Both the position numbers and the translations under genes were made by a program. This document shows positions 46,301 to 53,280 of a stretch of DNA of 64,000 nt, in pieces (position 1 is the stretch's first letter; each line of letters starts with the position of its first letter). Source of the DNA: an uncultured Flavobacteriaceae bacterium. Lineage in GTDB: Bacteria > Bacteroidota > Bacteroidia > Flavobacteriales > Flavobacteriaceae. The stretch lies in the NCBI GenBank assembly GCA_947500445.1, contig CANMSB010000001.1:124001-188000 (forward strand), written 5' to 3'. The notes beneath the pieces were generated by a model that did not search any database, had not been told where the DNA came from, and saw only the letters and a program-made list of their open reading frames with translations.

Positions 46301-46656
46301 ATTTGGTACTTAAGCCGGATACGTGGAGAGGCGACCATACCAGATGGCTTTTTGAACCGGCAAACGCTAGGCCCGATACCATCAATGCCGTGGCAAATGT
46401 AGAAGATGTATCTGAACAAGCAAATGGAACGGAAGAACCGGAAATATCCTATTTTCCGAATCCGGTACGATCTACGCTATACCTCACTGGAAATGCAGTG
46501 GGTAAAGTTTACGGAATCTATGATTTGAACGGGAAACTTATGGTAACAGGTACCTTTGCAGAGGGCAATGTAACGCGTATCGATCTTAGTAAGCTGAGCC
46601 AAGGTATTTATATCGTTCAAACGGGAAAGAAACGTTTTAAAGTGATAAAGGAATAG
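43354..46656 (+). CDS. T9SS-exported multidomain carbohydrate-binding protein
   Basis: A 1100-residue secreted protein. Signal peptide MKKTTLKIVLFFTLYCIVHFMGSAQ. Residues 25-560 are a cellulose-binding-like region that includes a TIM-barrel-like stretch (LYVEYSNEAWNF). About 565-650 is a putative immunoglobulin domain (LPNGLSISAGAISGTPTQTGSFTFTIQVQD). About 655-850 is a CBM9-type module (APVIDGEIDDLWN). About 855-1010 is a ricin-like beta-trefoil or similar. The C-terminal type IX sorting domain starts at SYFPNPVRSTLYLTG and ends IYIVQTGKKRFKVIKE. The inferred role is cell-surface binding, or weak hydrolysis, of a polysaccharide. Transcription is probably controlled by the divergent regulator. 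Confidence 0.88.
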   Translation: MKKTTLKIVLFFTLYCIVHFMGSAQDDVGMNLGDPRSGLVFVDIVKDTRGFQKPDKVDGKFVASATDSGGWPTEDFVLTCFDLRNGRGYGSENSPAQDPNPPRLNVDGIYKASFKGTAERVRVKFDGEILNESYNAATNTTTFDIDFRTNLPGRPFFQIELIGTKRNPSSAQNTGITDLKIVRPGYELDTDQVFTDLWLNAIAPFSIYRYMDWSQTNGNATFSNPDQELGPLEISWNQRRVARENDATTIRAGSFDNRGLAWETIIDHINITGKDAWINVPIHANDNYVRNLARLFKNRLTADITLYVEYSNEAWNFAGAFSQTDWNFQKAVQEANSGSIIAQGANGNDNLWAARRMAKRTVEIGQIFQNEGVGTIGGNLRPVLQYFASAPGSAAAGSPFLATVAMVAFIEDNYGPVNQYISSISRTGYFGAATIDALPEGSSVAEILEAAEAGIPSDYQDFGDFALEKGLEFSVYEGAPGHRVNATKNLLNRVRAERTAEMGELIKKNFYDGFKANNGGTFMYFASHKFYTQSGFWGTTDIITDLNRGFKYKALIDIIDGTPFDRKPIIATSSLPVGLIGEEYNAAIRVSGGDLPITLQRVAGRLPNGLSISAGAISGTPTQTGSFTFTIQVQDATGDRVSKAFTLQIGEVIDIARVPTAPVIDGEIDDLWNSRPEYALNNVLVGGSTSSSDFAVRFKSAWDTTALYYLIEVTDESLINDSEQVFQDDGAELYLDIGNDKLAVYGPDDYQIQFGYDDDEVVIGKGLPIANIQKSQVRTANGYRIEFSIPWNSLNATVAEGTLLGFDVHAQDDDDGGDRDTKVSFNAITDVSFRDPSSFGIARLTGDGDVPPNESEYFYIQQKVSGEYLRPASRFVGAKMRVLPKTDSDFFLWRKVAVPGSSEYFFLENKGTGHRFRPVADNRGEGTAIRYSVNAAMEAKQSFLEGTAVQWALVDIPNDTYGYLVNRQATGFHVRARTNTNRDLVLKPDTWRGDHTRWLFEPANARPDTINAVANVEDVSEQANGTEEPEISYFPNPVRSTLYLTGNAVGKVYGIYDLNGKLMVTGTFAEGNVTRIDLSKLSQGIYIVQTGKKRFKVIKE

Positions 46657-46672
46657 TATTGATTAGCTATTT

Positions 46673-46712
46673 GATGGGGATTCCGGTCGTATATCGTGGC
46701 CGAATCCCCATC
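46673..46712. terminator. Hairpin between convergent genes
   Basis: GATGGGGATT (46673-46682) pairs with AATCCCCATC (46703-46712) with a 20-base loop that can add CGG/CCG pairs. It overlaps the stop codon of the decarboxylase gene. There is no T run, so termination is plausible but not certain. Confidence 0.45.
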
Positions 46713-48147
46713 ATTCCTTTAAAATCGTGGTCGCCAACTTACGGATGGTTTCCAATAGCAGGGACAGGTGGGCATACGTAGTAAGGGGATTCATGATAGT
46801 AGTCCTTAAATAGTGCACTGTTCTAAGTTTGGTCTGAACAATATAAAATGTACCATCTTCCAGTAGTTTTTGACGTATTTTCTCGTTTAGTGCATTCAGG
46901 TCTTGCATTTCCATTACAGGGTCGATATACCGAAAACAGACAATGTTCGAAACGGGCGTGACCGCCAATTCAAAATCCGTTTCCTTTTCGATCATTTCTC
47001 CAAATAACCTTCCCATATCATACAAACGGGTAAGATAATCGTCGAAAATGGATTCCCCATATAGCTTTAGCATACTGTACCAGTGAATGCTCATCATGTT
47101 TTTGGTACACTCGAACGTACGCTTTCCGGAGTTATACCAATCTTCATGATCTTCATGCGTCAAGAGGTAATCGGCCTTTTGACTAAAGGTGGCATTTGCG
47201 TTTTTACCGTCCCTCATGAGAAGGGCGGTGGTAATCGTTGGCATCATCATCATTTTATGGCCATCGATCACTACGGAATCGGCCTGGTCGATTCCCGAAA
47301 CCGTATGCGCGTATTTTTCGGAAAAAATGGCCGCTCCGCCATGGGCACCGTCAACATGGAACCATAGATCATATTTTTCCGAAAAGGCGGCAATGGCGTC
47401 TAAATCGTCATAGACCCCGGTAGCGGTGGAAGGGGCGCTTCCAACAATAGCAAAAACATGAATCCCTTTTTTTAAGGCGTTTCGGTAGGAGCTTTCCAAC
47501 TGCGAAACGTCCATTTCATAGCCGTCCGTAGCTGGGATCTTTATAATCCCTTGTTCTCCCAGTCCCATTATTTTTGCGGCCCTATCGACACAGTAGTGTG
47601 CTTCTTCGCTTACGAGAATACCCAGTTGTTGGGAGTTTCCTTCGTTCCATACATCATGGGATATTTTTGCCTTTCGTGCGGACAAAAGGGCGGTGAGGTT
47701 GGCCAAGGTGCCTCCAGAGGTTAAAAATCCCCTCGCATTTGTATCAAAACCTATTTTTTTACATAGAATATCGGTTACCACCCGTTCTATGGCCGATGGT
47801 GCCATTCCCATTTCATAAATGGCCATTCCATTGTTCAAAAGCGAACTGATCATACCGCTCAGAGCGGTAAGCGGGGCCGTAGGACTGACCTGATGCCCAA
47901 TATAGTGGGGATGGTGAACATATGTCGTGCGCGCTATCATATTCGAGAACATACTATCCACTTCGCCGTTTTTCAGAAAATCCTTCCAAAAACGGAGTTC
48001 TTCGTCCGGGGTATTCCAATGGATGGCACGGTGCGACTTTTCCGTTGTCTTATCTTCCAAATGATCGGCCAATTGGTCGATCAAGCGGTGTCCCCTTTCT
48101 CGAAATTTTTCCGAATCATATACGTTTTTCAAACCTTGCTCTTTCAT
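46711..48147 (-). CDS. Group II pyridoxal-phosphate-dependent decarboxylase
   Basis: A 478-residue enzyme of the glutamate/aromatic/diaminobutyrate decarboxylase family. The cofactor-binding Lys298 sits in DGHKMMMM, His184 in EEAHYC stacks on the cofactor ring, and Asp266 in VDGAHGG pairs with the pyridine nitrogen. The body is family length and SPTAPLTALSGMI matches the N-terminal block. The substrate is not readable: L-2,4-diaminobutyrate, aspartate, tyrosine and glutamate are all possible. It releases CO2 and a primary amine in the cytoplasm. It is convergent with the T9SS gene, divergent from the GH78-like gene, and has no obvious operon partner. Confidence 0.88.
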   Translation of the reverse strand: MKEQGLKNVYDSEKFRERGHRLIDQLADHLEDKTTEKSHRAIHWNTPDEELRFWKDFLKNGEVDSMFSNMIARTTYVHHPHYIGHQVSPTAPLTALSGMISSLLNNGMAIYEMGMAPSAIERVVTDILCKKIGFDTNARGFLTSGGTLANLTALLSARKAKISHDVWNEGNSQQLGILVSEEAHYCVDRAAKIMGLGEQGIIKIPATDGYEMDVSQLESSYRNALKKGIHVFAIVGSAPSTATGVYDDLDAIAAFSEKYDLWFHVDGAHGGAAIFSEKYAHTVSGIDQADSVVIDGHKMMMMPTITTALLMRDGKNANATFSQKADYLLTHEDHEDWYNSGKRTFECTKNMMSIHWYSMLKLYGESIFDDYLTRLYDMGRLFGEMIEKETDFELAVTPVSNIVCFRYIDPVMEMQDLNALNEKIRQKLLEDGTFYIVQTKLRTVHYLRTTIMNPLTTYAHLSLLLETIRKLATTILKE

Positions 48148-48183
48148 GTGTTAAAAATAGTTGCTTGTATCTTGTAACACAAG

Positions 48184-48204
48184 TTTGATCGCAGCCTGAT
48201 CAAA
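48184..48204. promoter_or_regulatory. Inverted repeat between decarboxylase and GH78-like genes
   Basis: TTTGATC (48184-48190) and GATCAAA (48198-48204) are perfect inverted copies around a 7-bp spacer, in the divergent promoter region. A role for both genes is possible. Confidence 0.4.
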
Positions 48205-48307
48205 ACGGTTGGGTTTTTGACGTTTTGGGTAACATACACTACAGAACTTCTAGCTATCTTATGGGGCGAATTGTAATTCAATTCAATTCAACGAAACGAA
48301 CGAAGTT

Positions 48308-51136
48308 TTGAAGTTTAGGTGTTTCCTTTTTTTTATTTTTTTTTGCTATCAGGTTCTAGGGCAAAGTCCTACTGTGGTATGGACCCGGAAAGATGGTGGC
48401 GATCGCAACGAATTGGTGTTTTTTCAGAAATCGGTTATGCTGGAAGAAACACCTATAACAGCGAACCTGTATCTTTATACCGACTCTCGATATGCACTGT
48501 ATGTCAATGGCACCTATGTCAACTTTGGCCCGGTACGATCTTTTCATGAACATCCCTATTATGACAGCTATGATTTAGCTCCATTGTTGCGCAAAGGGGA
48601 AAATTGTTTGGTGGTAAAAGCGCTGAACAATGGATTGGAAACCTACCAACTATTTGATTATCATGGTGGGTTTGCTGCATGGGGGGAAATAAAGACGCGG
48701 CAAAATCGAAAAATAGACCTGAGTTCTTTAGAATGGCGCTGTCGTACTTCCGAGGGATTTCAAAAAGATATGCCCCGTTTTTCTTTTGCCACCGGGGCCA
48801 TAGAGAACTGGGACACCTCCAAGGATATGGGTTGGGACCATTGCAACTCTAAAGATGGTAATTGGCAAACGCCGGTTGTGGTCGGACCAAAAAAATGGGG
48901 TGTTTTTCAGGCCCGGCCCATACCAAAACTCACCCAGACCGAAATTGTAGCGGAGGCCGTCCGCGGACCTTTTCCGTTATTGGATACCGAAGACCTTTAT
49001 TCCTTCAGAATTCCTACTCCTGACAGGAATGGGTTGGAATACAATACATCACAAAAAGCTATCGGATACACTTATTTGTTCAGCGAAACGGAAAAAAAGG
49101 TGAATTTAGGGCTGTGGTGGGGCGACTACTATTTGAACGGAAAACCGTTACCCCCAAATAATCTCGCCGAGGAGGCTACCTACAGGCGAAACCATACTGG
49201 GCAACTTCATAAGGGATGGAACCTGTTGGTCGTAAAATATAGCATCATTTGGGGGTCTTGGGATTTTTATTTGGCCGTCCCAAAAAAGGAACGGATAACG
49301 GTATCAGCGGAAAGAAAGAAAGCGGGGACGAATTGGTTCAAGACCTTTTTACCACAAAATAGTAAAAATCAACGTGTTTATGATGCGATGGACCTTGCTA
49401 AAACGGAGCTATCCCTAGAGGAAGTCTTCAATACGGAGTTTATCGACCACCCCAAAAGCATTACCGCAAACCATCCGGTGCGGGACATGGTATGGAAAAC
49501 ACCTGGGAAGGTGAAAAGTAGGGATTCAATTGTCGAAAAAGACCAAGCACGGAGTTTTAAACTTGCGGCCCAGGGAACGGGACTCCAATATGAGATGGAA
49601 GAGACCCAGTTGGGCCGTTTTTTCGTTGAAGGCGATTTTCCCGAGGGAACGGTGATCGATATTGGTTTTAGCGAAGAAAAGCATGCGAATGGCGGCCCAT
49701 GGTTATACAAACGTTTTCAAGTAGCGGCGGGGTTACGTATCATAGCCGATGGCGTCGCCCGACGATACGAATCGTTTAAACCCTATGGTGCCAAGTACCT
49801 TCAACTGAATCTCTATGGCCCGGAAAATGCGGTAACGGTCGAGAAGGTAGGAATGGTACGGCAGGTATATCCTTTTCAAACGATAGGGCGTTTTGAATGT
49901 AACGATTCTGTAGTCAATAAAATTTATGGCGCAGGTTGGAGAACGTTACAGCTTTGTGCCGAAGATTCCTATACCGACACCCCTTTTCGCGAACGTGGGC
50001 TCTATGCCGGCGATATGCTTCCCGAACTGGCAATAACTATGGCCATGAGCGGTGATATGCGCCTTGCCAAACATTCCTTGGCCGTCTTTCAGGACATGTA
50101 CAAAGAAGAGATGCGCGACGGCAAACAGAACCGGCATAACGACTTTCCCTTGATAACCCTGTTGACGGCAGACTACCTGAAGCAATACACCGGGGATAGT
50201 ACCTTGGCCAAAGATTACTATGAAAACTACGCTTCGCTTTTAAAGCAGCATTTGGCTCGAAAAGGTACTTGGGGACTCGTACATGCCGATCGGGTTTTTA
50301 TCGAGTGGACCGATTTGAATAAAGAAGATGCCTATATGACGGCATTCCAGGCACTTTTGGTAAAGAGCTTAAGAACGATTGCGAACTGGGCGAGTGAACT
50401 CGGTAAAGTTTCGGACGCGCGCTTTTTTAATAAGGAAGCCGATATGTTGACAACGGCAATCAACACTCATTTATGGGATGCGGACAGAGGGATGTATATC
50501 GATGGGGTGAAAGATAACAACAAGATTGTGGATCATCATTTGACCAGTAGTATCTGGCCTGCGTTTTTTGAGGTCGCCGATACCGCACAGATAACGGCTA
50601 TTTTAAGCAACCTCAAGAAAGAGTTGGGCACGATCGGAACAGTATCCCGAAAAAGAAAGATTACTCCGTACAGCTCTTTTTACTTGTTCGCCTTGCTGTA
50701 TCGGCATGAGGAAATCGCTACGGCCGATGCTTTTTTAAAACGCCATTGGGCCCCTATGGCAGAGCATTCCGCCAGACCGACTACCTGGGAAAATTTTGAC
50801 ATCCAAGGAAATCAAGGTACTTCTAGCCACGCCTGGAGCGGCCATCCGACCTATTTTTTGGCGACAGCCGCATTGGGAGTGCAATTGGGCTGGTACCAAA
50901 ACCTAGATCGGGAGATTATCCAAATCTCACCACAATCCTCACACTTGGAATGGGCCAAAGGTACGGTGATGCATCCGACAGGACCCGTTACGGTATCATG
51001 GAAAGTTGTAAACGATGAATTGCATTTGCGCTATAACGCGCCCAAGGGAAAAAAAGTTAAGATAACCCCAAAGGGTCGGCTGGGAAAATTATCTTTGAAA
51101 GTCGTTCATGACAACGACTTGAAGCCCACAAAATAG
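48308..51136 (+). CDS. Alpha-L-rhamnosidase-like (GH78) exported protein
   Basis: A 942-residue exported enzyme. The start is TTG 48308: an in-frame stop lies at 48251, no in-frame ATG lies between, and the translation gives a good signal peptide (MKFRCFLFFIFFCYQVLGQ). Residues about 25-180 and 200-340 are beta-sandwich domains (RYALYVNGTYVNFGPVR, KGWNLLVVKYSIIWGSWDFYL). The (alpha/alpha)6 barrel (about 510-850) has DTPFRERGLYAGDMLPELAI, in place of the DxxxRDERxGWTGD motif of rhamnosidases, and RPTTWENFDIQGNQGTSSHAWSGHPTYFL. A C-terminal sandwich follows. It probably releases terminal rhamnose or a related deoxysugar from algal polysaccharides. The divergent motif leaves the substrate open. 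Confidence 0.85.
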   Translation: MKFRCFLFFIFFCYQVLGQSPTVVWTRKDGGDRNELVFFQKSVMLEETPITANLYLYTDSRYALYVNGTYVNFGPVRSFHEHPYYDSYDLAPLLRKGENCLVVKALNNGLETYQLFDYHGGFAAWGEIKTRQNRKIDLSSLEWRCRTSEGFQKDMPRFSFATGAIENWDTSKDMGWDHCNSKDGNWQTPVVVGPKKWGVFQARPIPKLTQTEIVAEAVRGPFPLLDTEDLYSFRIPTPDRNGLEYNTSQKAIGYTYLFSETEKKVNLGLWWGDYYLNGKPLPPNNLAEEATYRRNHTGQLHKGWNLLVVKYSIIWGSWDFYLAVPKKERITVSAERKKAGTNWFKTFLPQNSKNQRVYDAMDLAKTELSLEEVFNTEFIDHPKSITANHPVRDMVWKTPGKVKSRDSIVEKDQARSFKLAAQGTGLQYEMEETQLGRFFVEGDFPEGTVIDIGFSEEKHANGGPWLYKRFQVAAGLRIIADGVARRYESFKPYGAKYLQLNLYGPENAVTVEKVGMVRQVYPFQTIGRFECNDSVVNKIYGAGWRTLQLCAEDSYTDTPFRERGLYAGDMLPELAITMAMSGDMRLAKHSLAVFQDMYKEEMRDGKQNRHNDFPLITLLTADYLKQYTGDSTLAKDYYENYASLLKQHLARKGTWGLVHADRVFIEWTDLNKEDAYMTAFQALLVKSLRTIANWASELGKVSDARFFNKEADMLTTAINTHLWDADRGMYIDGVKDNNKIVDHHLTSSIWPAFFEVADTAQITAILSNLKKELGTIGTVSRKRKITPYSSFYLFALLYRHEEIATADAFLKRHWAPMAEHSARPTTWENFDIQGNQGTSSHAWSGHPTYFLATAALGVQLGWYQNLDREIIQISPQSSHLEWAKGTVMHPTGPVTVSWKVVNDELHLRYNAPKGKKVKITPKGRLGKLSLKVVHDNDLKPTK

Positions 51137-51183
51137 GTTCTGTGAAATTTATGATTTCTACTATTACAAAGGTAATCCGTTAG

Positions 51184-51972
51184 TTAAGGAAGTGAAAAAA
51201 AATGGAGTTCATCGAACATGTCCTGTAATAACGCTTTTTGGGCTTCGGTATAGTAAAACATGTCGATACTTAAGGAAAACCCATTGATTTCGGTAAAATA
51301 CGTAATAATGTGTTTGTTCTTTCCGCCCATTAATGTGAACATCGTTTGCTGTTCTGGCCCGCCAAAGCTTTCCATACCATGGTACTCCCGAAAAGAAACA
51401 CCGGATATTTCCTTAGTTGTTGGGGAACGGTACCCGGGATGGTGGAGGTTTTGGAATTGTTCTTCATAGGCAGCGGCCGAAGCTCCCGCTAAATTATGCA
51501 CACGAATACTTAGTTGGTAGTCCGCGCCGAAGCGCTCCCTTTTTGATCTTTCACTATGATATGCGTTCCACTCCGCTATGGAATTGGTTTCCTTGAACGA
51601 CTTCATAAAATCAATTTTTTCCAGTTCAGGTTCAATAATCACTAAAGTGAGGTCTTCGATCATACTCGCTTTTTGTGGAACCGCATTGACGGAATCCGTT
51701 ATTTGAAAGCCGGTTTTTAGGTAATCGTACCTTTTGTAGATAGCGTTATGCCCTTTTGGAACCGATAAGCGGAACGCAAAAAAATCGTTACAGTATTCCA
51801 TACCCTCCACAGTACCGTAATCCATATAAACCGGAACAGTGTTTTCGGTTAAAGTAACTTTTGGTCGGGATACATGCAAATTGTAAAGATAATATACCAA
51901 ACTGCCGATACAGATCAGTATGGTTCCAATGGTGAGTACTCTAATGGTCGGATCTTTTCGTTGTGTGGTCAT
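51184..51972 (-). CDS. Hypothetical membrane-anchored protein
   Basis: I recognise no family. Counted from ATG 51972 the protein has 262 residues; the frame stays open nine codons more to a TTG at 51999. An N-terminal helix (VLTIGTILICIGSLVYYLYNL, about 11-31) should anchor it, with the remaining 230 residues outside the cytoplasm. That part is mixed alpha/beta, with MEYCNDFFAFRLSVPKGHNAIYKRYD, KESGRSP-like loops, and MFTLMGGKNKHIITYFTEINGFSLSIDMFYYTEAQKALLQDMFDELHFF at the end. The last block recalls photosystem II PsbP/PsaE-like or DUF domains seen in other bacterial secreted proteins, but not strongly enough to name. Confidence 0.65.
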   Translation of the reverse strand: MTTQRKDPTIRVLTIGTILICIGSLVYYLYNLHVSRPKVTLTENTVPVYMDYGTVEGMEYCNDFFAFRLSVPKGHNAIYKRYDYLKTGFQITDSVNAVPQKASMIEDLTLVIIEPELEKIDFMKSFKETNSIAEWNAYHSERSKRERFGADYQLSIRVHNLAGASAAAYEEQFQNLHHPGYRSPTTKEISGVSFREYHGMESFGGPEQQTMFTLMGGKNKHIITYFTEINGFSLSIDMFYYTEAQKALLQDMFDELHFFSLP

Positions 51973-52022
51973 AGGTGGTAATATAGTAGATTTCCACAAC
52001 TAAAAACACCCCGGATTTCCGT

Positions 52023-52053
52023 AAAAAAACCACCCTGGAAAGAGTGGTTTTTT
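52023..52053. terminator. Bidirectional hairpin terminator
   Basis: AAAAAACCAC (52024-52033) pairs with GTGGTTTTTT (52044-52053) around a 10-base loop, giving A and T runs on the two sides. It lies 53 bp past the stop of the DUF3829 gene on the minus strand. Confidence 0.7.
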
Positions 52054-52105
52054 GGTACTTGTATGGAAAATGGTAGTACTATTCGAATAATAGCGGATAC
52101 GTTGC

Positions 52106-53110
52106 TTAGTTCAAACTGTTCGAAGTGGTAATCACACTTTCTGCGGCATTGATTACTTTGGCATGGCTGGAGCTTGCAAATTGAATGCCCATGCTGCTCA
52201 CCGTCGACTTCATTTGGTTGTAATCCTTTGGTGTTTTCACCATTTCCTTTAGATTTCTACTTTCTCGGATATAGGTATCCAAGTTGGAATAAAAAATGAC
52301 AAAGGGAGCGGGCCTGCTGATGTTCATTTCAGCTTTTAACCTTTTTGGGTCTTTTGATAGTTCTTTAAAAGCGTTATAGTGTTCGATAACCGCGGCTAAT
52401 GATTTGTCATACGCCTCGAAGTCGATATTTTCATATCCGTCATAGGGCAGTTCATATAATGGTGTGGTATGTTGTTTTATGCTCGACAACAACATCCCAC
52501 GGGCATATAAAAGATCAAGTCCTTCTTCCTTATAGGAAGCCATTTCCTCGCTGAATAGCTTTGCATCTATTTTTTGGAGTGCTTTACCCAATTGGTCGCT
52601 AGCGTCCAAATATTCTTTTAGGTGCTCGTTTACCTGGGGGTACAATTTTGAAGATGTTTCAAAATCGTCCTCAAGATAGGACTGCAGCTTATAGTAATCC
52701 GATAGTTTTTCCAAAGGTCCTTTTAGGGCATTGTACGAAGCGACCAATTTTTTTCCCAACCCATCCAATTCGGAAATGACGGGCTCTTTCTTTAGCATCG
52801 ACTCCAAACGGTCGATATAGGAGTCGCCGTTTACTGAGGGCACATAATAACGGTCTTGTTTTTTTTGGGGTTTTCCCGTTGCAGGGTCGTGCAAGTCGGT
52901 AACCCGGGTGTACGCTTCTTCCACCCTTGGGCTAACGTTGTTCCAAACGGCGATATATTCGTTGTATTTATTGATATAGGCCTGTCTGGAATCGACACCT
53001 GTTTCGCTTAGGATTTCATCGGTGGATGTCGCAGATGATTTTGGTGTTTCTTTACAGGATATCGTGCCCATTAAAACTGTAGCCACGATACCAAAACGGA
53101 TGATTTTCAT
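52106..53110 (-). CDS. DUF3829 (YiiG-like) lipoprotein
   Basis: A 334-residue lipoprotein (signal MKIIRFGIVATVLMGTISC, Cys19) of the DUF3829/YiiG family, an all-helical protein of unknown function. The typical helices are YINKYNEYIAVWNNVSPRVEEAYTRV, GLGKKLVASYNALKGPLEKLSDYYKLQSYLEDDFETSSKLYPQV, and the later EHYNAFKELSKDPKR. It is monocistronic, bracketed by terminators. A TACCTTTG box on the minus strand (53149-53142) lies 31 bp before the ATG and may be its -7 element. Confidence 0.82.
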   Translation of the reverse strand: MKIIRFGIVATVLMGTISCKETPKSSATSTDEILSETGVDSRQAYINKYNEYIAVWNNVSPRVEEAYTRVTDLHDPATGKPQKKQDRYYVPSVNGDSYIDRLESMLKKEPVISELDGLGKKLVASYNALKGPLEKLSDYYKLQSYLEDDFETSSKLYPQVNEHLKEYLDASDQLGKALQKIDAKLFSEEMASYKEEGLDLLYARGMLLSSIKQHTTPLYELPYDGYENIDFEAYDKSLAAVIEHYNAFKELSKDPKRLKAEMNISRPAPFVIFYSNLDTYIRESRNLKEMVKTPKDYNQMKSTVSSMGIQFASSSHAKVINAAESVITTSNSLN

Positions 53111-53141
53111 AAGTGTTGCTATATTGGTTTATTTTTTGCTC

Positions 53142-53149
53142 CAAAGGTA
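53142..53149 (-). promoter_or_regulatory. Candidate -7 box of the DUF3829 gene
   Basis: The minus strand reads TACCTTTG, which fits TAnnTTTG, 31 bp upstream of the start codon. No convincing -33 TTTG is seen. Confidence 0.4.
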
Positions 53150-53217
53150 CATCCTGTGCCGTATATGGGACTACTGTTTGTGGTTAAAAAGTCCTCCCTT
53201 AAAATAGGGATAGGGAT

Positions 53218-53252
53218 AAAAAAAACCGCCCCAATGTTGGAGCGGCCTTTCC
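53218..53252 (-). terminator. Terminator of the fatty-acid degradation operon
   Basis: On the minus strand CCGCTCC pairs with GGGGCGG (one G-T pair) around a short loop and is followed by a run of eight T. It sits 28 bp past the fadE stop codon. Confidence 0.8.
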
Positions 53253-53280
53253 TTCCGATTCAAACAGAATTCAATCCGAA

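Noticed and set aside
43354-46656. Reading the T9SS protein as a definite cellulase
   Set aside because: No catalytic pair can be placed with confidence from sequence alone. I call it carbohydrate-binding.
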